In this document: positions 7,299 to 14,958 of the stretch, piece after piece | Numbering within the stretch: the first letter of the stretch is position 1 | Layout: every line of letters begins with the position of its first letter | Source of the DNA: Obscuribacter phosphatis_A | GTDB lineage: Bacteria > Cyanobacteriota > Vampirovibrionia > Obscuribacterales > Obscuribacteraceae | Direction: 5' to 3' | Length of the DNA stretch: 64,000 nucleotides | Assembly: GCA_017303615.1 (NCBI GenBank) | Contig: JAFLCK010000009.1 | Span: 62,001-126,000 of the forward strand | The notes under the pieces: generated by a model | Database searches by the model: none | Told to the model about the DNA's origin: nothing | The model's input: the letters and a program-made list of their open reading frames with translations, nothing else | Made by a program: the position numbers and the translations under genes

Positions 7299-9317
7299 AT
7301 GTTATTCGATTTAATGGCCCAACCAAATTGTATTCTTTTCTACGGACTTGCCTGCCTTGCCTGGACAATCGGCGTAGCCTTCACAATTATAGCCGACTTA
7401 CTAAAAACAAAACTTTCCAACCGGTTAGCATTAACCCTCACTGCCGGTGGTGCGCTGGCAGCAGGTATCGGCGCCATAGGCAACTATCAAGCGGGCGCAC
7501 CGGTCAATTTCACAGCCCTCAAGCACTTCGGTCTTACCACTCTCAGCTTCACCGGCGACAATCTGGCCATTCCCTTTATTCTCTTGCTAACTCTTGTGGC
7601 ATTGGCATCAACCTTGTCAACAAGAGACTTAATCGATAGTACTCACAATAAAGAAGGACATCGCTTTCAAAGCAATCATTACTATCGACTGATACTGCTC
7701 TTGCTCTTAGGCACCTTGCTTGTTCTGCTCAGCGCTAATGCCATAACTTTTTTGGTTTTCTGGGAAGTGATGAGCGTGGCGGCAGCCAGCCTGATTACCA
7801 GCGAGCATGTGAGACACCGCGCCCAGAGAGCCGCTCTTGCTTATATCACCGCCAGCCGATTGGCAACGGCTCTTTTAACCGGTGCCTTTCTCTGGATGTA
7901 TCATCAAAGCGGCACCTTCGACTTCGCCGGCTGGCAATTTCAAAGCAATTCCACCTTTCCTGCCGCACTCTTAATTTTGCTGGCAGTCTGCATAAAAGCC
8001 GGCATATGGCCCGCCCATGGCTATCTGCCTCAGAGTTATGCCGAAGCCCCGGGGCCTGCCGCCGCTCTCATATCGGGCGTGATCGGCAAAACGGCCATCT
8101 ATTTGCTCTTGCGTCTATTGGTGCTGGGCAATTGTCAACACAGCTGGGTAATCTACATCGCTTTGGCGCTTGGCACCATATCATGCATTTGGGGCATCCT
8201 CTTTGCTCTGGTCGAGCGAGATTTAAAGCGCCTACTAGCCTTTAGTTCAGTCGAGAACATGGGGCTCATTATCATCGCCATCTCACTTTCTATGCTGGCA
8301 CGCAAAGAAGGTCTGCCTGTCATTGCCGCCATAGCAGTAACCGGTACACTCTTTCATGCCTTCAACCACGGCGTCTTCAAATCGCTGCTCATGCTTGCCG
8401 CCTCGACAATCGACAAGAAGGCGCATACTCGCGACTTGGCTCAATTAGGCGGTCTGGCCAAACGTCTGCCCTGGACCATGCTCGCCTTCTTTATCGGCTC
8501 GGTGGCTATCTGCGCCCTGCCTCCATCAAACGGCTTTGCCAGCAAATGGCTCATTTATCAAGCCTTCTTCCGCATGGCAATTGAATCTGTCCCCTTGCAC
8601 GACCGGGCTATTTCTTTAGCCATGCTCGGCATCCTCTCTTTTGTGGGCGCTCTCAGTCTAGCTTGCTATACAAAGGCGATAGGCATTGCCTTTCTGGGAC
8701 GCCCGCGCTCTAAACAGGCGCAGTTCACACCCGAAACCGGTTTGAGCGGCTCCGCCATGGCGCTTGTCATTCTCTCAGCCATCTGTGTTTTCTTAGGCAC
8801 CTCTGCTGGTATCTGCCTGAGAGCAATTACACCGGCATTGGCTGAGCTGACCGGCTCCGGGATAGACGCCGCCAATCTCTTTCCTGTGGCTGTCGCCCAA
8901 TTGAGCCTGTTCGGACTAATCACCGCCAGTATCATCTACCTTTGCATTCTCGGTCCCCGTTCAACCGGCATGAAAACCTATATCACCTGGGATTGCGGCT
9001 ATGGTCCGCTTTCAGCTCGTGCTGAAGAAACCGGCTCCAGTTTCTCTCATCCAATTGGGCGCATCTTCTCGCAAGTTTTGCAATTGAAAGTTGAAACCAA
9101 TATTACCGGCAGAGACCGCCGACATTTTCCAGAGGGCATCAAAGTAGAAACCCGCATGACACCCTTTATTGAAACGACTGTCTATAAGCGTTTCATCGAA
9201 ATGGTCAACTTTTCTTCGCTCACCCTAACGAGACTGCAAACAGGCAGTATCCACGTGCATTTGCTTTATCTCTTTTTGACCATGATCGTCTTGGTTTATT
9301 TGGGCACCGTACTATGA
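7299..9317 (+). CDS. hyfB: Hyf/complex I-like antiporter subunit (HyfB/NuoL family)
   Basis: A 672-residue polytopic protein of the proton-conducting Nuo/Mrp antiporter family (PF00361-type). It shows the conserved TM5 glutamate (FLVFWEVMSVAAASL) and the TM7 lysine with its flanking signature (VCIKAGIWPAHGYLPQSYAEAPGPAAALISG). A second conserved Lys/His region follows (GVFKSLLMLAA). In Hyf, Hyc and Ehr complexes such subunits move protons across the membrane, driven by redox reactions in the peripheral arm. It is the first gene of a tight operon; the next gene overlaps by 4 bases (ATGA). The C-terminus ends in a final TM helix. Confidence 0.9.
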   Translation: MLFDLMAQPNCILFYGLACLAWTIGVAFTIIADLLKTKLSNRLALTLTAGGALAAGIGAIGNYQAGAPVNFTALKHFGLTTLSFTGDNLAIPFILLLTLVALASTLSTRDLIDSTHNKEGHRFQSNHYYRLILLLLLGTLLVLLSANAITFLVFWEVMSVAAASLITSEHVRHRAQRAALAYITASRLATALLTGAFLWMYHQSGTFDFAGWQFQSNSTFPAALLILLAVCIKAGIWPAHGYLPQSYAEAPGPAAALISGVIGKTAIYLLLRLLVLGNCQHSWVIYIALALGTISCIWGILFALVERDLKRLLAFSSVENMGLIIIAISLSMLARKEGLPVIAAIAVTGTLFHAFNHGVFKSLLMLAASTIDKKAHTRDLAQLGGLAKRLPWTMLAFFIGSVAICALPPSNGFASKWLIYQAFFRMAIESVPLHDRAISLAMLGILSFVGALSLACYTKAIGIAFLGRPRSKQAQFTPETGLSGSAMALVILSAICVFLGTSAGICLRAITPALAELTGSGIDAANLFPVAVAQLSLFGLITASIIYLCILGPRSTGMKTYITWDCGYGPLSARAEETGSSFSHPIGRIFSQVLQLKVETNITGRDRRHFPEGIKVETRMTPFIETTVYKRFIEMVNFSSLTLTRLQTGSIHVHLLYLFLTMIVLVYLGTVL

Positions 9318-10270
9318 GCATCGAGACAAATACAGGCGAAATATTGAAGAACAGCGGCACTTTCCTCGCCAGCCTGATAATCTTGCCGCCGCTCACCATA
9401 GGCATTCTGCGTAAGACCAAAGCCCGCTTCCAGAATCGCATCGGCGCCCCCTTGCTGCAACCATTCTTCGATCTGGCCAAACTCTTACAAAAAAATGAGA
9501 CTGTCAGCGAACATGCCAGCTGGCTCTTTCGTATTGCCCCTTGCATCAATCTCACAGTCATGCTTTTGCTAAGCTTGCTCATTCCATGGACAAGTCTTAC
9601 GGCTATTCCCCACGGCATAATCTCAGCCGACCTTTTTCTGATTATCTATCTGCTTGGACTAGCAAGATTTTTCACAGTCTTAGCCGCCCTCGACACAGGC
9701 TCGGCCTTTGGCGGCTTCGGCGCCAGTCGAGAGGTCACCCTGGCTCTATTGGTTGAACCGGCGGTTATGCTCTGCTTGGCTTGCTTGGGCGTGAGAGCCG
9801 GAACCAGCGATCTCAGCCAGGTATTCTCATACGAAGCAACCCGTCTCACTGGACAATATGGACTCTGGTTCTTAGCCGGTTGTGGACTATTTCTATCAAG
9901 CCTGGTGGAACTATCGCGCATGCCGGCCGATGACCCGACCACACACTTGGAATTGACCATGGTGCACGAAGCCATGATCTTAGAAAATTCCGCCGCCAAC
10001 CTCGCCCTGGCCGAAATCGGACACTATATAAAAGTGGCTTTGCTGCTTGGTCTATCCTGGCAATGCTTCATGCACTGCTTACCGAGCCATTTGTTAAGCG
10101 ACTGGACCGCCCGCGCCATCGCCTCCACCGGCGGTATCATATCCTTGGCTCTTTTTATTGCCTTGATCGAAAGCCTGGCAGTCAAGCTCAGATGGACCAA
10201 ACTGCCAGAGTTTATTGCCTACGCAGTAGCTATGGCAATATTTTCTTACTTAATCGCCCTGTCAGTCTAA
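9314..10270 (+). CDS. hyfC: Hyf/complex I-like membrane anchor subunit (HyfC/NuoH family)
   Basis: A 318-residue, ~8-TM protein of the NuoH/HyfC/HycD family. Diagnostic segments are NRIGAPLLQPFFDLAKLLQK after TM1, GGFGASREVTLALLVEPA, and the acidic loop ELSRMPADDPTTHLELTMVHEAM. This subunit links the Fe-S/large-subunit arm to the antiporters and lines the quinone-like cavity in complex I. It starts at ATG 9314, overlapping the HyfB stop. The conserved Arg/Glu/Asp loop residues are present, so it appears functional. Confidence 0.92.
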   Translation: MSIETNTGEILKNSGTFLASLIILPPLTIGILRKTKARFQNRIGAPLLQPFFDLAKLLQKNETVSEHASWLFRIAPCINLTVMLLLSLLIPWTSLTAIPHGIISADLFLIIYLLGLARFFTVLAALDTGSAFGGFGASREVTLALLVEPAVMLCLACLGVRAGTSDLSQVFSYEATRLTGQYGLWFLAGCGLFLSSLVELSRMPADDPTTHLELTMVHEAMILENSAANLALAEIGHYIKVALLLGLSWQCFMHCLPSHLLSDWTARAIASTGGIISLALFIALIESLAVKLRWTKLPEFIAYAVAMAIFSYLIALSV

Positions 10271-10283
10271 TTTAGGTGAAACC

Positions 10284-10940
10284 ATGCAACTAAGTACATT
10301 TGAAGCGCTGGCAATGCTCTCGGCAGTACTAGGTATTCTTATCTTGGGCACAACCTTACTGCGCACCAATCTTAGCTTCTATCGCTTTCACACTTTAGCC
10401 ATTGTGGCGCTCACAGTCTGGATTGGTCACATCACCAAAGAGTCCCATCTTTACATAGTGGCGGCGGCAGTCTTGCTCGTCAAAGTGCTTTTCATTCCGT
10501 CATTTTTAGGTTGGGTTATGAAAAAGGCTGAAGTAGGCAGCGATAAACAAGCCTTTATCGCGGCACCGCTCTCAATGCATCTCGGCGCCATCATGCTTGG
10601 CGTTTCCTATCTGTTGAGTTCGCGTATACCCGGTCTTGAGGGCGTGCACCAGGAGGGCTCGCACCTGGGCTCGACGGCAGCCATGTCTATACTCTTCACC
10701 GGGGTTCTCTTAATGCTGACAAGAAGAGCAGCGCTCAGTCAGATACTAGGTTTTTTGGTAATTGAAAACGGCATCTATCTCTTTGCCGTCACCCAGACCC
10801 ATGGCATGCCCATGCTTGTGGAAATGGGACTTTTGCTGGAAGTACTCGTCGGTGTAATGATTTCGGGCTTACTGCTCTTCAACATCAAGAAAAGCTTTGA
10901 ACATATCGATGTATCACAGTTGACAGATCTGAAAGACTAG
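10284..10940 (+). CDS. hyfE: Hyf-like small membrane subunit (HyfE, NuoK-like)
   Basis: A 218-residue membrane protein with about 7 hydrophobic segments. It resembles HyfE, whose C-terminal half is NuoK-like (GFLVIENGIYLFAVTQTHGMPMLVEMGLLLEVLVGVMISG); the conserved glutamates in GFLVIENG and ALLLE-type helices are present. The start ATG has AGGTGA just upstream. It lies 13 bases after hyfC and 8 bases before hyfF. It is expected to form part of the proton path between the NuoH-like and antiporter subunits. Some annotation pipelines leave this family unnamed. Confidence 0.85.
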   Translation: MQLSTFEALAMLSAVLGILILGTTLLRTNLSFYRFHTLAIVALTVWIGHITKESHLYIVAAAVLLVKVLFIPSFLGWVMKKAEVGSDKQAFIAAPLSMHLGAIMLGVSYLLSSRIPGLEGVHQEGSHLGSTAAMSILFTGVLLMLTRRAALSQILGFLVIENGIYLFAVTQTHGMPMLVEMGLLLEVLVGVMISGLLLFNIKKSFEHIDVSQLTDLKD

Positions 10941-10948
10941 AACCAATA

Positions 10949-12370
10949 ATGAACGAACTCGGACTACTATTTACAATACCGTCGCTGACAGCGCTGCTTA
11001 GTCTTTTCATCAAGAAGACTGCCATCACTGGCAAGCTCTGCGCCCTCGCCGCCTGGCTGCAACTGGCTCTAGTAATCTCGGTTCTCTTGCCTATTCTTAC
11101 CGGACACAGTGCCAGCATCAGTTTTGCCCCCGGCCTGATTGTCGACAAGCTAGGCTCTTACTTTATTCTGCTCACCACCTTTGTTGTAGCTTGCGCACTC
11201 ACCCATGCCGACTACTTCTTTCAAGCCCAGGCCGTTATCGGAGAACCCTATAAAGATTCACGCCTGAAACTTTTTTATGCCGTGGTCAATATATTTCTCA
11301 TGGCCATGACCTCAGTATTTCTTTGTGATAGTCTCGGCTATTTATGGATCGCCATAGAAGCCACCACTCTGTCATCAGCACCACTGGTCTACTTCGAACG
11401 CAACAAGCATGCCCTGGAAGCCACCTGGAAATATCTTATCGTCTGCTCGGTGGGAATCGCCTTCGCTCTCTTGGGGACAGTCTTTATTTTTGCCGCCAGC
11501 CAGCGCTCAGATCTCGGCTCCGGCACCTTGAACGTCTCCGAACTGATAGTATCGGCAAAAACCTTGAGTTTCCCCCTCTTGCGCCTTGGCTTCATCTTCT
11601 GCCTCTTAGGTTATGGCACCAAGGCCGGTATCTTTCCCTTACACAGTTGGTTGCCCGACGCCCATTCCGAAGCCCCGGCACCAGCCTCGGCCATGCTCTC
11701 CGGCTCACTGCTCAACTGCGCCCTTTTCGGCATCTGGAAGGCTTCGACGGTGATCACCGCAGCCAAACCGGAAGCCCCTGCCTTTCATTTGGTAGCAGTC
11801 ATGGGTGCACTCACCGTTGTGGCGGCAAGCATCTTTATTATTCGCCAACACAACCTCAAGCGACTCTGGGCTTATTCGAGCATTGAAAATGTCGGGCTCA
11901 TGGTCTTTGCCATCGGACTGGGCTCGGGTCCACTCTTTTTCCTGCAAGCCCTCAACCACAGCTTAGCCAAGGTCAGTCTCTTCTTGATCTCGGGTAACAT
12001 AGTGCAAGCAGCCGGCACCAAGAAATTATCAAAGCTGCATGGACTCTTAGAAAATTCGCCTTTCTGGGCAGGCGCCCTGGCCTTGGCATCACTGGCAGTG
12101 GCGGGGGCGCCCCCCTTCGGTTCCTTCATGACCGAAATGTCGCTGCTTACTCTTAGTCTTGGTCATAAATATTACATTCTCGCCGCCTTAATCAATGTGG
12201 CACTGGCTGTCAGCTTCTTGGGCATACTAGCCCATACCGGTAAAGTCATTTTCGGAACCGGCAAGCCCGATTTCAAAGTCTTCAGCGAAAGAAGAGCGGC
12301 GCTAGTGCCGATGTTACTTGTCGCCTCCACCCTAGCCATAGGATTGCTTGTCAATTATGAAACTAGATAA
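10949..12370 (+). CDS. hyfF: Hyf-like antiporter subunit (HyfF/NuoN family)
   Basis: A 473-residue second antiporter-like subunit. It has the TM5 Glu (LWIAIEATTLSSAPLVY) and TM7 Lys with signature (GYGTKAGIFPLHSWLPDAHSEAPAPASAMLSG), plus the NHSLAKVSLFLISGN region with the distal Lys. These charged residues along the membrane midline are those required for proton transfer in complex I. It is shorter than HyfB and lacks the lateral-helix extension. The next gene starts inside its 3' end (14-base overlap). Confidence 0.9.
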   Translation: MNELGLLFTIPSLTALLSLFIKKTAITGKLCALAAWLQLALVISVLLPILTGHSASISFAPGLIVDKLGSYFILLTTFVVACALTHADYFFQAQAVIGEPYKDSRLKLFYAVVNIFLMAMTSVFLCDSLGYLWIAIEATTLSSAPLVYFERNKHALEATWKYLIVCSVGIAFALLGTVFIFAASQRSDLGSGTLNVSELIVSAKTLSFPLLRLGFIFCLLGYGTKAGIFPLHSWLPDAHSEAPAPASAMLSGSLLNCALFGIWKASTVITAAKPEAPAFHLVAVMGALTVVAASIFIIRQHNLKRLWAYSSIENVGLMVFAIGLGSGPLFFLQALNHSLAKVSLFLISGNIVQAAGTKKLSKLHGLLENSPFWAGALALASLAVAGAPPFGSFMTEMSLLTLSLGHKYYILAALINVALAVSFLGILAHTGKVIFGTGKPDFKVFSERRAALVPMLLVASTLAIGLLVNYETR

Positions 12371-13847
12371 AGAGAGCATCAGCCTGGCTGACTTAAAGGA
12401 ACTTTTGGGTAATGAAACCCACCGCATCGGTCACTTCACCTCTCTAGACGGGGGGCAGTTGCTCGCCCTTTTGTTAGATCCAAGCCAGGGAGATAAAGGC
12501 GTCAAGCTTTATGAAATCGAACTGGAAAACGGGGTCAATTCATATCCCAGCCTGACAATCAAACATCCACAGTTGCACTGGTTCGAAAGAGCCCTCTTTG
12601 ACATGTTCGGCATCATACCAAGCGGGCATCCTCGCTTGAAGCATCTCTATCTGCATGAACCTTACGAGCGCAATTTCTTTCCACTCAGACGGGCTCCCTT
12701 GCCCGAGAACTTCAATTCGCCCATCGACCGCCGCTTCCATTTTCTCGAGGTAAAAGGCGAAGGCATCTATGAACTTCCCGTGGGGCCAATTCACGCCGGG
12801 GTGATTGAACCGGGACATTTCCGCTTTAGCTGCCTGGGTGAGACAATAATCAACCTCGAAATTCAGCTTGGTTATCTGCATCGAGGCGTCGAAAAACGAC
12901 TCACCGAAGTGCCGCTCAAAGACATGCACTTTCTTGCCGAAGCAGTCGCAAGCGATACATCTACGGCAAATGCCCTAGCGCACGCCGAAGCGATAGAATC
13001 GCTGGCAGATATAGAGGTGAGCGAACGCAGCAAATATCTGCGTTCTATCGCCCTTGAGATAGAAAGACTGGCGATGCACATAGTCGATGTCGGCGGCATG
13101 TCCACCGACATTGGTCTACTAGGCATAGCCTCGGCCATGGGCAGACTGAGAGGCACGGCTTTAGGCATGGGCGATTTATTGACCGGCTCTCGTTTTTTGC
13201 GTGGCTTTATTGTGCCGGGCGGTGTAAGACTACCGGTCAATAACGGCTTAACCAAGCTGAAAGGTCAAGTGGCTAGGCTGAGACACGAGCTAAAAGAACC
13301 AATCGCCATGTTCTTAGATAATCAGATGGCCCTCGAGCGCATGCGCGAAGTCGGTGTTCTAAAAGCCTCGTTAGCTAAAGAATTCGGCATGGTCGGACCA
13401 GCCGGGCGAGCAAGCGGACAAGACTATGATGTAAGACGGGTGTTCTCGCATGCCGCCTACCCCCACATGGCACCACCAACGGTGACTGCTCGGGACGGAG
13501 ACATACTGGCTCGTGAAATGGTACGAATAAAGGAAATCTGGTCAACTCTCGATACCATCGACCGCCTCCTCGACAATCTGCCCGAGGGCGAAACCACTGG
13601 CGCCGATTTCAGCAAAGTAAGGCTCAAACCGGACTCATTTGCTGTTGGCATTGTCGAAGCTTTTAGAGGCGAGTTGCTGCACTTGGTGGCCACCGATAAA
13701 GAGGGGAAAGTGGCGCGCTATGCCGTCAAGCATCCTAGTTTCAATAATTGGACGGCCCTTGCCATCGCCATCAGAAACAATCTAATTGCCGACTTTCCTC
13801 TCTGCAATAAAAGTTTCTCTCTCTCTTACAGCGGCAACGACCTATAG
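12357..13847 (+). CDS. hyfG: Hydrogenase-like large subunit (HyfG/NuoCD) lacking NiFe cysteines
   Basis: A 496-residue fusion of a NuoC-like domain (residues ~1-120, HWFERALFDMFGI, HPRLKHLYLHEPYERNFFPLRR) and a NuoD/hydrogenase large-subunit domain (LPVGPIHAGVIEPGHFRF onward). In true group 4 hydrogenases an N-terminal RxCGxC motif and a C-terminal DPCxxC motif bind nickel and iron. Here the aligned positions are Ala198 and Thr201 (FLAEAVASDTST), and Ser490 and Gly493 (SLSYSG). All four ligands are therefore lost and no NiFe site can form. This matches energy-converting hydrogenase-related (Ehr) complexes. ATG 12357 is chosen over TTG 12348. The redox partner is unknown. Confidence 0.9.
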   Translation: MKLDKESISLADLKELLGNETHRIGHFTSLDGGQLLALLLDPSQGDKGVKLYEIELENGVNSYPSLTIKHPQLHWFERALFDMFGIIPSGHPRLKHLYLHEPYERNFFPLRRAPLPENFNSPIDRRFHFLEVKGEGIYELPVGPIHAGVIEPGHFRFSCLGETIINLEIQLGYLHRGVEKRLTEVPLKDMHFLAEAVASDTSTANALAHAEAIESLADIEVSERSKYLRSIALEIERLAMHIVDVGGMSTDIGLLGIASAMGRLRGTALGMGDLLTGSRFLRGFIVPGGVRLPVNNGLTKLKGQVARLRHELKEPIAMFLDNQMALERMREVGVLKASLAKEFGMVGPAGRASGQDYDVRRVFSHAAYPHMAPPTVTARDGDILAREMVRIKEIWSTLDTIDRLLDNLPEGETTGADFSKVRLKPDSFAVGIVEAFRGELLHLVATDKEGKVARYAVKHPSFNNWTALAIAIRNNLIADFPLCNKSFSLSYSGNDL

Positions 13848-13856
13848 GAAACTAAC

Positions 13857-14618
13857 ATGCTGGAACTTCTAGGTTATCTTCTTAAACAAGGCGTCGCTAC
13901 CAGTCGAGACAATTTTCCCGACTTACCCGAACATGTGCGGGGCTTGCCTATAGTCACAGACAAAGACTGTGCCGAAGCCTGCAATCTTTGCGCAGACCTC
14001 TGTCCCACCCAGGCCATAGACCTGAGCGAAGCAAACAGTCCCAAATTAGACTTAGGTAAATGCATCGCTTGCGGACTTTGCACCGATGCCTGCCCCTCAG
14101 GCACCTTGGTCAACGATAGACGGACCAGAACGGCGAGAGCCAGTCGCGAAGCACTGATCTCAACCAGAGAGAACCCGGCTAAAACAGCAGCGACAAAAGA
14201 GACGAAACCGTCTAAACCTGGTCTTTTCCAGCGTTCACTAGCAGTGAGAGTTGTTTCCACCGGATGCAGCGCCTGCGATATGGAAATAGGAGCCAGTCTC
14301 AATCCTATCTTTGACATGGAAAGATTTGGTGTGACCGTGGTTGCCTCACCTCGTTATGCGGATGCGCTGGTGGTCACAGGACCAGTACCATTGGGAATGA
14401 GGGCGGCATTGCTTAGCTGTTATGAAGCAATGAGCAGCCCCAAACTGGTGGTGGCACTCGGCACCTGTGCCATATCGGGCGGGCTGCACGGCGGCGGCTA
14501 CAGCCAAGCCGAGGGCGTCGATAAGATTTTACCGGTTGATATTTACATCCCCGGTTGCCCGCCGCATCCATGGAGTATCATTGACGGCATGTTAGCGGCA
14601 AAGTCATTGAAGACTTGA
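13857..14618 (+). CDS. Fused two-[4Fe-4S] ferredoxin and NuoB-like small subunit (HyfH-HyfI fusion)
   Basis: A 253-residue protein. The N-terminal half is a NuoI/HyfH-like ferredoxin with ligands Cys38/42/45/49 (CAEACNLCADLCP, first spacing C-x3-C rather than C-x2-C) and Cys69/72/75/79 (CIACGLCTDACP). A Thr/Lys-rich linker (~residues 85-128) leads to a NuoB/HyfI-like domain with N2-cluster ligands Cys137/140 (GCSACDMEI), Cys204 (GTCAISGG) and Cys234 (PGCPPHP). HyfH and HyfI are normally separate proteins. It should carry electrons along the peripheral arm of the Ehr-like complex. It sits 9 bases after hyfG and 7 bases before a small gene. Confidence 0.9.
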   Translation: MLELLGYLLKQGVATSRDNFPDLPEHVRGLPIVTDKDCAEACNLCADLCPTQAIDLSEANSPKLDLGKCIACGLCTDACPSGTLVNDRRTRTARASREALISTRENPAKTAATKETKPSKPGLFQRSLAVRVVSTGCSACDMEIGASLNPIFDMERFGVTVVASPRYADALVVTGPVPLGMRAALLSCYEAMSSPKLVVALGTCAISGGLHGGGYSQAEGVDKILPVDIYIPGCPPHPWSIIDGMLAAKSLKT

Positions 14619-14625
14619 GGTGTGC

Positions 14626-14943
14626 ATGCGCTTTACCAAACTTTGGTCGACCCTGGCGAGCGGACCTGGGCTGGCGCCGACCTATGAAAGATTCGGACCG
14701 GTAAGCCGCGAAATGCTACCCGAAATAGAACGGCTAAGGGTTGATGAGATACTCAATGACCAAAGCTTTCATGACATGCTCGACAGCCCGGTCACAAAAA
14801 TGGTGCGGGACATGGCGCTCAACAGCCTTACCGTTGAATACGAAGACGGCACAACCAACACTGTGCGCTTCATCAAAGGCGATACATCCGAGAGCATCGA
14901 CTTTCTAATCAAGCTGACCAGAAGGGTCTCTTTGGAGAGTTGA
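14626..14943 (+). CDS. Small conserved-looking protein ending the Hyf-like operon
   Basis: A 105-residue soluble protein from ATG 14626 (GAGGT 5 bases upstream; GTG 14620 is possible). It is acidic overall with a short beta-rich middle (SLTVEYEDGTTNTVRFIKG). There are no cysteines beyond the start region and no recognised domain. Its place directly behind the NuoB-like gene in the same direction suggests an accessory or assembly role for the complex, but this is inference. It converges on the RND pump gene. Confidence 0.6.
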   Translation: MRFTKLWSTLASGPGLAPTYERFGPVSREMLPEIERLRVDEILNDQSFHDMLDSPVTKMVRDMALNSLTVEYEDGTTNTVRFIKGDTSESIDFLIKLTRRVSLES

Positions 14944-14958
14944 GTAGTTCTTTGCCTA

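Noticed and set aside
5447..9317. DabAB-type inorganic carbon pump
   Set aside because: No DUF2309 (DabA) gene is present; the NuoL-like gene belongs to a full Hyf-like operon.
11344..11886. 180-residue plus-strand frame inside hyfF
   Set aside because: Out-of-frame shadow of a well-supported antiporter subunit.
7299..14943. Formate hydrogenlyase / active hydrogenase 4, or NADH dehydrogenase
   Set aside because: No formate dehydrogenase or NuoEFG genes are present and the NiFe cysteines are missing.
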